Source of the DNA: Caulobacter sp. BK020
GTDB lineage: Bacteria > Pseudomonadota > Alphaproteobacteria > Caulobacterales > Caulobacteraceae
Direction: 5' to 3'
DNA: 64,000 nucleotides
NCBI RefSeq assembly: GCF_004342605.1
Contig: NZ_SLZL01000005.1
Location: 186,001 to 250,000, forward strand
Below the pieces are notes generated by a model that had not been told where the DNA came from, did no database searches, and saw nothing but the letters and a program-made list of their open reading frames with translations. Shown in pieces: positions 42,480 to 51,908 of the stretch (positions are counted from its first letter, which is position 1; each line of letters starts with the position of its first letter). The translations under genes were made by a program, and so were the position numbers.

Positions 42480-43649
42480 CTAAGCCCTGGCCGGCGCGGA
42501 CCGAAGGGCCCCCGCCACCGCCTCGCGCAACGGCTTGGGCCGATAAGCGTCGTCATAGAGCGTCACGCGCTTGGCCAGGTGGTCCTTGCGCGGCGTGAAG
42601 CCCTGCAGCCACGAATATTTGTCGACCATGCCCCAGGCCAGCACTTCTCGGGTCTGGCGGTAGTCCAGCATCAGATCGAGATAGGCCTTGGCGACGGCGG
42701 CCGTCTCCGCGTCGCGGACGTCGATGTCGGCCGGAAGGGCCTGGTCGTTGACGTCGAATTCGGTGATCAGCAGGTCATAGCCCATGCCGGTCGCCTCATC
42801 GATGAAGGCGCGCCAGGCCTTTTCCTGGGGCGGCCCGAGGCCGCCGGCGGCGGCCGGATCCTCCGTGCCGAGATGGCTCTGCACCCCAAGAGCGTCGACC
42901 GGCGTCCCGCGCTTGCGGAAACCTTCCAGCAGCTTCAGCACTCCGGCGCGATGCGCCTCGTTGCCGGCCTCCCAGCCCATGTAGTCGTTATAGACCAGCC
43001 GGGCCTTGGGCGCGGCGGCGCGGGCGGCGTGGAAGGCCGCGTCCAGGGTCTGCTCCGGGCCCATGGCGTCGGAGAAGACGGTGCGGCGGATCGAGCCGTC
43101 CCTGGGGTCGATGGTCTCGTTGACCACGTCCCAGGAGTCGATCTGCGGGTAGCGCGCCACGACCTTGTCGATGTGATCGACCAGCAGGGCCCGGGCGTTT
43201 CGGGCGGCCGCCGGCCCCTTGCCGAAGTCATAGGCGTTGAGCCAGGCCGGGAACCACTTGGGATGGTGCCACAGCAGGGTGTGGCCGCGCAGGGCGATGT
43301 CGTGGGCCTTGGCGAAGGCGGCGATCCGGTCGGCCCGTTCGAAGGCGAAGGTCCTGGCGTCGGGCCGCAGGACGTACCACTTCAGCTCGTTCTCGGGGAC
43401 CAGCACGCCGCATTCGTCGATCAGGATCTGGCGATAGCGGGGATCGTCGAGCGTGCCAGTCAGAGACCCGGCCCTTCCCGCCCCCACCGCACTTCCGAAG
43501 CGGAGACCCTTGCCCCGCGCCAGGGCCGCGAGCGACGGTCCGGGCGCGCGTTCGTTGGCCCGGACCAGATCGGGAACCACGCCCATCGCCACCGAGGCGG
43601 CGCCCAGTCCCATGAAGCCGCGCCGGGAAAGGGATGGAAGGAACGCCAC
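42480..43649 (-). CDS. xynA: GH10 endo-1,4-beta-xylanase, Tat-exported
   Basis: Cleaves internal bonds of xylan or short xylo-oligosaccharides. The 389-residue protein starts at a GTG at 43649 and begins with a Tat signal (LSRRGFMGLGAASVAMGVVP). The GH10 barrel has RGHTLLWHHPKWFPAWL, the acid/base Glu178 in WDVVNETI and the nucleophile Glu297 in LLITEFDVND, plus QSHLGTED. Its small size with no carbohydrate-binding module suits a periplasmic enzyme acting on imported oligosaccharides. It lies 138 bp downstream of the TonB receptor stop on the same strand, with a hairpin between. Confidence 0.93.
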   Translation of the reverse strand: MAFLPSLSRRGFMGLGAASVAMGVVPDLVRANERAPGPSLAALARGKGLRFGSAVGAGRAGSLTGTLDDPRYRQILIDECGVLVPENELKWYVLRPDARTFAFERADRIAAFAKAHDIALRGHTLLWHHPKWFPAWLNAYDFGKGPAAARNARALLVDHIDKVVARYPQIDSWDVVNETIDPRDGSIRRTVFSDAMGPEQTLDAAFHAARAAAPKARLVYNDYMGWEAGNEAHRAGVLKLLEGFRKRGTPVDALGVQSHLGTEDPAAAGGLGPPQEKAWRAFIDEATGMGYDLLITEFDVNDQALPADIDVRDAETAAVAKAYLDLMLDYRQTREVLAWGMVDKYSWLQGFTPRKDHLAKRVTLYDDAYRPKPLREAVAGALRSAPARA

Positions 43650-43670
43650 GGCAAAGCCCTTTGCGAAGAA

Positions 43671-43701
43671 CGCCGCGCAACGTCCGGAACGTTGCGCGGC
43701 G
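43671..43701. terminator. Strong hairpin between TonB receptor and xylanase
   Basis: Perfect 13-bp arms starting CGCCGCGC around a CCGGA loop, 22 bp upstream of the xylanase start on the same strand. No U-tract follows, so it may be an mRNA-stability or attenuation element that makes the receptor more abundant than the enzyme, not a full stop. Confidence 0.55.
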
Positions 43702-43787
43702 AGTTTGGGGTAGAAGCCCCTCGCCCACGGATGGCCGAAGGGTAAACGCCCGGACGAGCCCGACCGAAGCCAGGCTCGCCTCGGGAT

Positions 43788-46700
43788 CTAGAAGCTGGCG
43801 CGGAGCACGAAGGTGTAGCGCCGGTCGTTCATGAACCACGACCGCCCGGCCTTGAGCAGCTGATCGTTCAGGACCTGGGTGGTCTTGGTGACCTCGTTGG
43901 TCAGGTTCACGCCCTGGACGCCGATCTTCACCTTCGGATTGAGGGTGTAGAAGATCGAGCCGTCCAACTGGCCGGTGGCCTCGTTCATGATCGGCGCGTA
44001 GGGCACGATCACGTCGCGGACCGTCAGCAGGAAGTCCGAGCGCCAGTTGTAGGCCAGGCGGGCCGAGATCGGTCCCTTTTCGTAGATGGCCGCGAGGTTG
44101 GCGTTGTGCTTGGACAGGCCCTGCAGCGGCAGCAGCGCGGTGTTGACCGTCGAGACGCGGCCGGCGGCCACGTCGGGGTCGGTCGCCGACAGCGTGCTTT
44201 GCGGCACGCCCTTGCTGTCGATGTAGCTGTAGTTGGCGTTGATGCCGAACCCGTCCAGCGGCTTGGGCAGGAAGTCATAGAACTGCTGGTAGGCGATTTC
44301 GAAGCCCTTCACGTGGGCCTTCTGCTCGGAATTGCCGGGCGTGGTGACCACCACATTGAAGGTCGCGCCGTTGTTGGTGAACGGGATGCGGGCGGTCGTG
44401 TTGGTGGCGACGTCCTTCAGTTCCTTCCAGAACAGGGCGAAGGTCAGCGAGCCGACCGGCGCGAAGTACCATTCCACCGAGCCGTCGACGTTCAGGGCCT
44501 GGGTCGGCTTCAGGTAAGGATTGCCGACGGTGACGTTGCCGCTGAGGCTGTCGGCCGTGACCGGATTGCTGATCCCCGTGTCCGTCGTGTCCAGCTTCAC
44601 GTCGTAGTAGTTGCGGGTCAGGCCCACTTCCGGCGGCGTGATGGTCTTGGAGGCGGCGAAGCGCAGCTGCAGCTTGTTCGGCAGGGCGACCTTCACGTTC
44701 ACGCTGGGCAGCCAGTACTCGAACTTGGCGTGGGCCGTATTGGCGGTCGTGGCGCCGTTGGCGAACAGCCGGGCCGCGGCCCGGGTCTGGGCCGGAAGCG
44801 AGCAGAAGTCCGATGGCACGAACGGGTCCTTGGGATCCGGCAGGGCCGCCCATTGCGCCAGGGCGTCGGCGCACGACGCATCGCTCGGCGGCACGGCGTT
44901 CGGGAACACCAGATAGCCGGACGCCTCGCGCTTGGTCTCTGTGTAGCGCAGGCCGATGTTGCCGGTCAGCCGGATGTCGCCATCGAAGTCATGCTTGAAG
45001 CGCAGCATACCGTAGGCGGACTTGGTCTTTTCATTGATCGGATTGATCTCGCCCGGCAGGAACGGCGTGCCGGCTACGACCCCGCAGCGCTGGGCCAGCG
45101 GCACCCAGTTCTGCGGACAACCGTTCACTAGGCGCGGCCGCCATTCGTCGCCGACGCTGAGGGCGAAGGCCGACATAGACGCATAGTCCTTGGCCGCGTT
45201 GCCGTTGTAGAATGGGCGGGCGTCCAGGCCGCTCGGAACCGGGACCTGGCCGCGCATGAAGTCGGTGAACGGATAGAGCTCGGTATAGGCCGCGCTGGTC
45301 GAACCGCCGGGCGTGGCGGGATTGCCGTTGATCGGGTCGTCGAACCACACCGGACCGGCGCCGCCCCAGATTTCGCTCAGCACACCCCAGTTGTAGGTCG
45401 AGAAGCGCGTGGTCTGGTCGCGCTCGGCCCAACGCACCCCGACCCGCGCCGAGTCCAGCCAGCTATTCTCGGCGAAGCGGTAGTCGACGTCGATCTTGGC
45501 CGCGTCTTCCTTGCCTTCGCTCTGCTCGATGTGGTCCATCGCCGAGCGCCAGAAGCTGTTATAGGGGTCTTGGAAGCTGTTGTGGGCCCCGCGGAAATAG
45601 GTCGAGCAGCTGCCGCTGGGCGGCGAGCAGTTCGAAACGGCCGCGCCGCTGGCCGGCGGGATGAACGTGAACACGGGCATGTCTGAGCCGTTGAGCTTCA
45701 GGTCCAGGTTCTGGAAGGCCGAGCCCCAGATGCCGACGTCCAGGTTGTCGACCGTCGAGTCGACGTGCTGGTAGTCGAAGATCACGCCCCAGCGGTCATT
45801 GGGCGTCCATTTGAAATTGAAGCCGTAGTCCGAAGTGACATAGGTCTGCTCGACGCTGCGGCTGATGTTGTTGCTTTGCAGACCGAAGCTGGGCGTGCGG
45901 GGGTCCGAGCCGTTCTGGTCGTCGCGCCAGCCCTGCGAGCCCGTGATGATGCCGTTGGTGAAGATGCCGTCGCTGTCGACGCCGAAGGTGGTGCCGTCGA
46001 TCGGGCGGGAGTCGCCGTTCGAGGTCACGTTGTCGGTGGCGATCTCCATCGCGTGTTCGGTCCAGGACTGCGTCGATTCCGAGCGCAGGTACTGGAGGGT
46101 GGCCAGCATGGTGTCGTCGTTGCTGCGCCATTGGCCGGCCGCCGCATAGCCGGTGCGGTTGCGTTCGGTCTCGGTGCTGCGGAAGGCCGCGCCGCGCGGG
46201 AACCACACGCCCTTGCCGCCCTGTGGGCAGTTCACGGCCTGAGGGTTGGCGGTCTGGGCGCTGGTGAAGCCGGTGCGGCAGCCGAAGTTCGACACCTGCG
46301 TGCCGTCGGCGCGGGTGAACAGCTTGGAATCCACGGCGCTCAGCAGCAAACCGAACGTGCCGGCCTGGGTATCCCACTGGTCGCTGTAGAGGGCCGAGAA
46401 GGTCGGGGCCCACTTCTTGACGAAGTCGCCGTAGCTGGCCTCGGCCGACACCGACATCAGCCGCTTGTTGCTGTCGAACGGCAGGCGGGTGCGCAGGTTC
46501 ACCGTGCCCGAGATGCCGCCCTCGATCATGTCGGCCGACGGGCTCTTGAACACATCGACGCCGCCCATCAGTTCGGAGGGCACGTCCGCGAAGCTCAGGG
46601 CGCGGCCGTTGTTGGCCGAGAAGGTGTCGCGGCCATTCAGCTCCGAGCGCACGAAGTTCAGGCCGCGCACCACGACGCCGCTGCCTTCGGTCGAGAAGTG

Positions 46701-47054
46701 GTCCGGGTCGACGCCGGCGGCGAAACGGTTGATGGCCACGCCCGGGATGCGCTGCAGCGCCTCGGTCACCGAACGGTCCGGCAGGGCGCCGATGTCCTCG
46801 GCGGTGATGGAGTCGCCGATGATCTCCGAGCTCTGCTTCAGTTGCTGCGAGCTCTTCAGGCTTTGACGGATGGTGGTGACGACCACCTCGTCCACCGTCG
46901 TCGTATCGTCGGCCGGCTTGGTCTGGGCCCAGGCCGGCGCGGCCGCCAGGACGGCGCCCAACATCGCGCTCAGCGCCAGGACCGAAGCGCCATACCTAAG
47001 CTTTGAAGTGGAAATCGCGCCAGCCCGTGCGGGCGCACCTTGGACGTGGTCCAT
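43788..47054 (-). CDS. TonB-dependent receptor, xylan-type large family
   Basis: A 1088-residue outer-membrane receptor of the long TonB-dependent type common in Caulobacter and Xanthomonas carbohydrate loci. The signal peptide is extended (cleavage near APAWAQ, residue 44). The TonB-box region is VDEVVVTT, the plug has ALPDRSVTEALQRIPGVAINR, VVRGLNFVRSELNGRD and SPSADMIEGGISGTVNLRTR, and the barrel ends YTFVLRASF. A GGGGAGG Shine-Dalgarno precedes the ATG at 47054. The xylanase gene follows on the same strand. The promoter with two xyl-box-like motifs lies just upstream, so xylo- or glucurono-xylo-oligosaccharide uptake is the likely role. Confidence 0.93.
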   Translation of the reverse strand: MDHVQGAPARAGAISTSKLRYGASVLALSAMLGAVLAAAPAWAQTKPADDTTTVDEVVVTTIRQSLKSSQQLKQSSEIIGDSITAEDIGALPDRSVTEALQRIPGVAINRFAAGVDPDHFSTEGSGVVVRGLNFVRSELNGRDTFSANNGRALSFADVPSELMGGVDVFKSPSADMIEGGISGTVNLRTRLPFDSNKRLMSVSAEASYGDFVKKWAPTFSALYSDQWDTQAGTFGLLLSAVDSKLFTRADGTQVSNFGCRTGFTSAQTANPQAVNCPQGGKGVWFPRGAAFRSTETERNRTGYAAAGQWRSNDDTMLATLQYLRSESTQSWTEHAMEIATDNVTSNGDSRPIDGTTFGVDSDGIFTNGIITGSQGWRDDQNGSDPRTPSFGLQSNNISRSVEQTYVTSDYGFNFKWTPNDRWGVIFDYQHVDSTVDNLDVGIWGSAFQNLDLKLNGSDMPVFTFIPPASGAAVSNCSPPSGSCSTYFRGAHNSFQDPYNSFWRSAMDHIEQSEGKEDAAKIDVDYRFAENSWLDSARVGVRWAERDQTTRFSTYNWGVLSEIWGGAGPVWFDDPINGNPATPGGSTSAAYTELYPFTDFMRGQVPVPSGLDARPFYNGNAAKDYASMSAFALSVGDEWRPRLVNGCPQNWVPLAQRCGVVAGTPFLPGEINPINEKTKSAYGMLRFKHDFDGDIRLTGNIGLRYTETKREASGYLVFPNAVPPSDASCADALAQWAALPDPKDPFVPSDFCSLPAQTRAAARLFANGATTANTAHAKFEYWLPSVNVKVALPNKLQLRFAASKTITPPEVGLTRNYYDVKLDTTDTGISNPVTADSLSGNVTVGNPYLKPTQALNVDGSVEWYFAPVGSLTFALFWKELKDVATNTTARIPFTNNGATFNVVVTTPGNSEQKAHVKGFEIAYQQFYDFLPKPLDGFGINANYSYIDSKGVPQSTLSATDPDVAAGRVSTVNTALLPLQGLSKHNANLAAIYEKGPISARLAYNWRSDFLLTVRDVIVPYAPIMNEATGQLDGSIFYTLNPKVKIGVQGVNLTNEVTKTTQVLNDQLLKAGRSWFMNDRRYTFVLRASF

Positions 47055-47091
47055 TTTCGTCTGCCTCCCCAGTTATTCTTCATGGCAGCTC

Positions 47092-47103
47092 GTTACCGCT
47101 ACC
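47092..47103. promoter_or_regulatory. xyl-box-like motif, downstream copy
   Basis: GTTACCGCTACC, the exact reverse complement of the copy at 47163-47174. It lies about 38 bp upstream of the receptor start, in the expected transcribed leader. Confidence 0.6.
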
Positions 47104-47136
47104 ACGGGCCTATTGCGTGGGCCGTTATGGTCAGAT

Positions 47137-47162
47137 GATATGGCAAAGGCCGCCAGCGTCAA
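47137..47162 (-). promoter_or_regulatory. Housekeeping sigma promoter of the TonB receptor-xylanase unit
   Basis: On the reverse strand, TTGACGC (47162-47156), an 11-nt spacer and GCCATATC (47144-47137). This fits the Caulobacter housekeeping consensus TTGACGS-N10-14-GCTANAWC at nearly every position. It is bracketed by xyl-box-like motifs on both sides. Confidence 0.6.
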
Positions 47163-47174
47163 GGTAGCGGTAAC
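47163..47174. promoter_or_regulatory. xyl-box-like motif abutting the -35 element
   Basis: GGTAGCGGTAAC differs at one base from GGTAGCGCTAAC, the core of the xanthomonad xyl-box as I recall it. It touches the -35 hexamer of the receptor promoter, a position suited to repression or activation. Confidence 0.6.
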
Positions 47175-47303
47175 TCGCCTATCGAAAAGAAAGTATGCCC
47201 GCCCAAAATCCCGTTTTATCATATTAATCGGAAGGTTCTGCGGATCGCCGCTCAGCAGGAGCCGGTCGCGGAAGTGATACTACACACGTATAAGTAGATC
47301 ACG

Positions 47304-47315
47304 TTGTCTGACCAA
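47304..47315. promoter_or_regulatory. FadR/UxuR-type GntR operator candidate before the halogenase array
   Basis: TTGTCTGACCAA fits the FCD-GntR consensus TGGTCNGACCA with one deviation. It lies 83 bp upstream of the first halogenase gene. A nearly identical site precedes the mannonate dehydratase gene. Confidence 0.5.
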
Positions 47316-47397
47316 TCGACCTGGACATCCGGTGTCGCCGGATCAGGGGGATGACCGCCCATAGAAGGCGGGATACGGTCGCATCAGGGGGAAGCGC

Positions 47398-48933
47398 ATG
47401 ACGGACCAGACCGTCCGGAACATTCTAATCGTCGGCGGCGGTACGGCCGGCTGGATGACGGCGGCCGCCTTGTCGGCCAAGCTGGCCGGCCTGCCGATCG
47501 CCATCCGCCTGGTGGAATCGGCCGAGATCGGCACGGTCGGCGTCGGCGAGGCCACCGTCCCGCACATCCGCCATTTCAACGCCGCCCTAGGCCTCGACGA
47601 GGCCGATTTCATGCGCAAGACCCAGGCGACCTACAAGCTGGGCATCGAGTTTCGCGGCTGGGGCAAGCTGGGCGATAGCTACATCCACCCGTTCGGCGCC
47701 TATGGCGCGGCGATCGCCGGCGTGAGCTTCCATCATCACTGGCTGCGGGCCCGCCAGGGCGGCGACGACACGCCGCTGGAGGCCTATTCCCTGCCGGTCA
47801 TGGCCGCACGAGGGGGCAAGTTCGCCCCGCCCTCTCCCGACCTGAGTTCCGTGGCCTCGACCTACAACTACGCCTACCAGTTCGACGCCGGCCTCTACGC
47901 CGCCTACCTGCGCGCCTATGCCGAGGCGCGCGGCGTGGTGCGCACCGAAGGCAAGGTGGCCGATGTCGCCCTGCGCGGCGATGACGGCTTCATCGAGGCG
48001 ATCACGATGGAGGGCGGCGAGCGAATCGGAGCCGACCTGTTCATCGACTGCTCAGGCTTCCGGGGCCTGTTGATCGAGCAGGCCCTGAAGACCGGCTACG
48101 AGGACTGGACGCGCTGGCTGCCCTGCGACCGGGCCGCCGCCGTCCCTTGCGAGACGGTCGAGGCGTCCACGCCCTATACCCGCTGCACGGCCGACGCGGC
48201 CGGCTGGCGCTGGCGCATCCCGCTGCAGCATCGAGTCGGCAACGGCTATGTCTATTCCAGCCAGCACATAAGCGACGACGCCGCCGCCGCGGCCCTGCTG
48301 GCTGGGCTGGAGGGCAGGGCCCAGGCCGATCCGCGCGTCCTGCGCTTCGTGGCCGGCCATCGGCGCAAGCAGTGGAGCAAGAACTGCGTGGCGGTGGGCC
48401 TGGCGAGCGGCTTCCTGGAACCGTTGGAAAGCACCAGCATCCACCTGATCCAGGTGGCGGTGACCACCCTGCTGGAGCTGTTTCCCGACCGGACCTGCGA
48501 CCAGGCCGACCAGGACGAGTACAATCGGGTGATGACGCTGGAGTTCGAGCGCATCCGCGACTTCCTGGTGCTGCACTATCACGCCAACCAGCGGACCGGC
48601 GAGGCGTTCTGGGACGACCGTCGCAACCTGCCGATTCCCGACAGCCTAGCCTACAAGATGGACCTGTTCCACGACCGCGGGGTGGTGGTGAAATACAAGG
48701 ACGGCTTCTTTCTCGAGCCCAGCTGGCTGGCGGTCTATCTGGGCCAGAACATCGTGCCGCGCGCCTATGACCCGGTCAGCGGCAGCGTGCCCGACGCCGT
48801 CCTGGCGCAAAGGCTGAAGGCGATTCGCGACTCGATCGCGGAGGCTACACGCGCCATGCCGGCCCACGATGACTGGATCGCCCGCTTCTGCGCGGCCCGA
48901 TCCGGGGCGACGGCCCAGGCGGTGACGGCGTGA
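47398..48933 (+). CDS. Flavin-dependent halogenase-like protein 2 (first of array)
   Basis: A 511-residue PF04820 protein with all recognised motifs: FAD loop VGGGTAGW, GVGEATVP, catalytic Lys80 in ATYKLGIEFRGW, WRWRIPLQHR and LEPLESTSIHLIQ with the catalytic Glu. A Tyr replaces the usual Phe before the Lys. The start at the ATG at 47398 has a GGGGAAG Shine-Dalgarno. It heads a four-gene unit whose members overlap by 4 bp or nearly abut, and is divergent from the receptor-xylanase unit, across a 343-bp region with two xyl-box-like motifs and a FadR-type site. Confidence 0.88.
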   Translation: MTDQTVRNILIVGGGTAGWMTAAALSAKLAGLPIAIRLVESAEIGTVGVGEATVPHIRHFNAALGLDEADFMRKTQATYKLGIEFRGWGKLGDSYIHPFGAYGAAIAGVSFHHHWLRARQGGDDTPLEAYSLPVMAARGGKFAPPSPDLSSVASTYNYAYQFDAGLYAAYLRAYAEARGVVRTEGKVADVALRGDDGFIEAITMEGGERIGADLFIDCSGFRGLLIEQALKTGYEDWTRWLPCDRAAAVPCETVEASTPYTRCTADAAGWRWRIPLQHRVGNGYVYSSQHISDDAAAAALLAGLEGRAQADPRVLRFVAGHRRKQWSKNCVAVGLASGFLEPLESTSIHLIQVAVTTLLELFPDRTCDQADQDEYNRVMTLEFERIRDFLVLHYHANQRTGEAFWDDRRNLPIPDSLAYKMDLFHDRGVVVKYKDGFFLEPSWLAVYLGQNIVPRAYDPVSGSVPDAVLAQRLKAIRDSIAEATRAMPAHDDWIARFCAARSGATAQAVTA

Positions 48934-50381
48934 CCGGCTCGCCCCTGAACAACGTCGCCATCCTGGGCGGCGGCGTCGCCGGCTGGATGACCGCCGCGGC
49001 CCTGGCGCGGGTCCTGCCGCCGGCCTGCGAGATCCGTGTGATCGAAACCGCCGACGCCGCGCCGCGCGGCGCCCTGTCCACCCTGCCCGCCCTGCGCGGC
49101 TTCCATGGCCTGCTAGGCCTGGACGAGGCGACCGTGATGCGGACCGCGCGCGGAACCTTCAAGCTGGGCGCGCGATACGGCGGCTGGACCGGATTCGACC
49201 ACGACCATGTCGAGGGCTTCAGCGACGCCGGCGCCAATCTCGACGGCGTGGCCTTCCATCATCACTGGCTGCGGGCCCGTCAGCGCGGCGAGGCCGGACG
49301 CTACGAGGACTACAGCCTGGCCGCCGTGGCCGGACGCCTGGGCCGGTTCGCGCCGCCCAGCGAGGATCCAAGGTCGGTGCTCTCAACCCTGTCCTACGGC
49401 CTGCACCTGGATTCGGCCGGCTATGTCGCGGCGCTGCGGTCGACGGCGGGGCGCGTGGCGGCTCGCCCTGGCGAGATCGCCCAGGTCGTCCTGGACACGG
49501 AAGGGGCCGTCCAGGCGGTGGTCCTGGCCGACGGCGAGCGGATCGCCGCCGACCTGTTCATCGACACGACGCCGGACGGCCGGCTGATCGGCGCCACGCC
49601 TAGCGGGGGTTGGATCGACGAGACGGTCGCCCTCCCCTGCAACCGCCTGGCCTTGCGCGAGCTCGCGCGCCGCGCCGATCCACCGCCCCTGACCGAGTTC
49701 GAGACCGTGACGGAAGGCTGGTTGCGGCGCGTCCCCCTGCGCGACGCCGACGCCGTGACCTTGGCCTATGCCAGCGACCTGACCTCCGACGACGAGGCGC
49801 GCGCGATCCTGGGCGGCGAGGCGACGATCATTCGGCGACACAACGGCCGGCGGGAGCGCGCATGGTCAAAGGGCTGCCTGGCGATCGGTCCCGCGGCGAG
49901 CCAGCTGGAACCGCTGAACGGCGATGACGCTCAGGCGATCCAGAGCGGCGTCGGCCGGCTGATCGCCCTGCTGCCCACCGCCGAGGGCTCGCCCCTGGCG
50001 GCGGCGGAATATAATCGCCTGATGGCCGAGACCTTCGATCGCGCCCGCGACCTAGCCGTCCTGCGCTACGTCGCCGCCAGCCGGACCGACCGGTTCTGGT
50101 CGAGGGCCCGCCGCGCCGCGCCCTCGACCGCCTTGGCCTACAAGCAGGCCCAGTTCGAAAGCCGCGGCCGCGTGGTGCTGTACGACGAGGAGACCTTCGT
50201 GGAAGGCGCCTGGGTGGGAGCGCTCCTCGGCCTCGGGATCACGCCCCGGCGGCACGACCGCCTGGCCGACCGTCTGCCCGCCGGCCAGGCCGACGCGGCC
50301 CTGACCCGGCTCCGCGGCCTGATCCGCCAGGCCGCCCTGGCCATGCCGACCCATGCCGACGCCCTGAAGGACCGCCCATGA
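48930..50381 (+). CDS. Degenerate halogenase paralogue lacking catalytic motifs
   Basis: A 483-residue protein clearly of the same family (ILGGGVAGWMTAAALA start, LPALRGFHGLLGLDEATVM in the place of the substrate loop, ARGTFKLGARYGGW with Lys78, HHHWLRARQRG). Key motifs are lost: the GVGEATIP segment is replaced by RGALSTLP, WxWxIP is replaced by WLRRVPLRD, and the catalytic stretch LESTSIHLI is replaced by LNGDDAQAI, removing the Glu. Flavin binding may remain. A GTG start at 48930 overlaps the upstream stop (GTGA), and its own end overlaps the next start (ATGA). Being in frame and coupled, it is probably not a random pseudogene but a partner or altered-function protein. Confidence 0.8.
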   Translation: MTGSPLNNVAILGGGVAGWMTAAALARVLPPACEIRVIETADAAPRGALSTLPALRGFHGLLGLDEATVMRTARGTFKLGARYGGWTGFDHDHVEGFSDAGANLDGVAFHHHWLRARQRGEAGRYEDYSLAAVAGRLGRFAPPSEDPRSVLSTLSYGLHLDSAGYVAALRSTAGRVAARPGEIAQVVLDTEGAVQAVVLADGERIAADLFIDTTPDGRLIGATPSGGWIDETVALPCNRLALRELARRADPPPLTEFETVTEGWLRRVPLRDADAVTLAYASDLTSDDEARAILGGEATIIRRHNGRRERAWSKGCLAIGPAASQLEPLNGDDAQAIQSGVGRLIALLPTAEGSPLAAAEYNRLMAETFDRARDLAVLRYVAASRTDRFWSRARRAAPSTALAYKQAQFESRGRVVLYDEETFVEGAWVGALLGLGITPRRHDRLADRLPAGQADAALTRLRGLIRQAALAMPTHADALKDRP

Positions 50382-51901
50382 CGCCGCCTCCGATCCGCAA
50401 GGTATTGGTTCTGGGTGGCGGCACGGCGGGGTGGATGACCGCCGCCGCTTTGTCCAAGGTGCTGGGCGGCCAGATCGAGGTGACGCTGATCGAGTCCGAG
50501 CAGATCGGCACGGTCGGGGTCGGCGAAGCCACGATCCCGCCGATCCTGACCTTCAACGCCATGCTGGGGATCGACGAGCGTGCGTTCATGCGGGCCACTC
50601 GCGCCACCTTCAAGCTGGGCATCGAGTTTCGCGACTGGACCCGCCTGGGCGACCGCTACATGCATCCGTTCGGGTCGTTCGGCCTGGACATCGAGGCCAT
50701 CAAGTTCCACCAGGTCTGGCGCAAGGTCCGTGATCAGGTCGGGCCGCTCGAGGACTTCAACCTGGCGGCCGTCGCCGCGCGCCGAAACCGCTTCGCCCTG
50801 CCCGATCCCGATCCGGCCAAGGTGCTGTCCAGCCTGAAATACGCCTTCCACTTCGACGCCGGCCTCTATGCCCGATTCCTGCGCGGCTTCGCCGAGGCGC
50901 GGGGCGCGACGCGGGTCGAGGGCAAGGTCGCCGACGTGACCCTGCGCGGCGACGACGGCTTCATCCAGTCGCTCACCCTGGAAGACGGCCGGGTCTTCGA
51001 GGCGGACCTGTTCATCGACTGCAGCGGCTTCCGCGCCCTACTGATCGGCCAGGCCCTTGGCGGACGCTATGTCGACTGGAGCCATTGGCTGCCCAACGAC
51101 CGGGCGGTGGCGATCCCTTGCGACACCGGCGGCGACGGCCTGACGCCCTATACCCGCGCCACCGCCGACAAGGCCGGCTGGCGCTGGCGCATCCCGCTGC
51201 AACACCGCACCGGCAACGGCTATGTCTATTCCAGCGCCCATCTCGGCGACGACGCGGCCCTGGCCGCCCTGATCGCCGGCCTGGACGGCCCCGCCCGGGC
51301 CGAACCGAACGTCCTGCGCTTCCAGGCCGGTCGTCGCGACCGGGCCTGGATCAAGAACTGCGTCGCCATCGGCCTGTCGTCCGGCTTCCTGGAGCCGCTG
51401 GAGAGCACCAGCATCCACTTGATCCAGGCGGGGATTACCAAGCTGCTCGCCCTGTTTCCCGACAAGGGCTTCGATCCGCTGGAGATCGACGAGTACAACC
51501 GCCTGACCGCCCAGCAGGTCGAGCTGGTCCGTGACTTCATCATCCTCCACTTCAAGGCCACGGAGCGGGCGGACACGCCCTACTGGGACCATGTCCGCAC
51601 CATGGATGTCCCCGACAGCCTCCAGCGCAAGATCGACCTGTTCGCCGGGCGCGGACGACTGTTCCAGTCGGACTATGACCTGTTCGCCGAACCCAGCTGG
51701 ATCGCGGTGCTGATGGGCCAGGGGATCGTGCCGCGCCGGTACGACGCCCTGGTCGACAGCTTGCCCGAAGCCGCGCTGGTCCAGCGCCTGCAACGAATGT
51801 CGGCCCTGATTGGCCAGACCGCCCAGGCCATGCCCGACCACGCCGCCTTCATCGCCCGCTACTGCGCCGCCGAGACGGTCGTCGCCCCCATTCTCGCATG
51901 A
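50378..51901 (+). CDS. Flavin-dependent halogenase-like protein 3
   Basis: A 507-residue PF04820 protein. The motifs are intact: VLGGGTAGW (about 11-19), GTVGVGEATIPP, catalytic Lys79 in ATFKLGIEFRDW, GWRWRIPLQHRTGNGYVYSS and GFLEPLESTSIHLIQ. The ATG overlaps the preceding stop by 4 bp (ATGA). It is the closest in the array to the 47398 gene in length and motif spelling. The short 7-bp gap to the next gene (51909) keeps the array compact. Confidence 0.88.
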   Translation: MTPPPIRKVLVLGGGTAGWMTAAALSKVLGGQIEVTLIESEQIGTVGVGEATIPPILTFNAMLGIDERAFMRATRATFKLGIEFRDWTRLGDRYMHPFGSFGLDIEAIKFHQVWRKVRDQVGPLEDFNLAAVAARRNRFALPDPDPAKVLSSLKYAFHFDAGLYARFLRGFAEARGATRVEGKVADVTLRGDDGFIQSLTLEDGRVFEADLFIDCSGFRALLIGQALGGRYVDWSHWLPNDRAVAIPCDTGGDGLTPYTRATADKAGWRWRIPLQHRTGNGYVYSSAHLGDDAALAALIAGLDGPARAEPNVLRFQAGRRDRAWIKNCVAIGLSSGFLEPLESTSIHLIQAGITKLLALFPDKGFDPLEIDEYNRLTAQQVELVRDFIILHFKATERADTPYWDHVRTMDVPDSLQRKIDLFAGRGRLFQSDYDLFAEPSWIAVLMGQGIVPRRYDALVDSLPEAALVQRLQRMSALIGQTAQAMPDHAAFIARYCAAETVVAPILA

Positions 51902-51908
51902 GGCCCTA

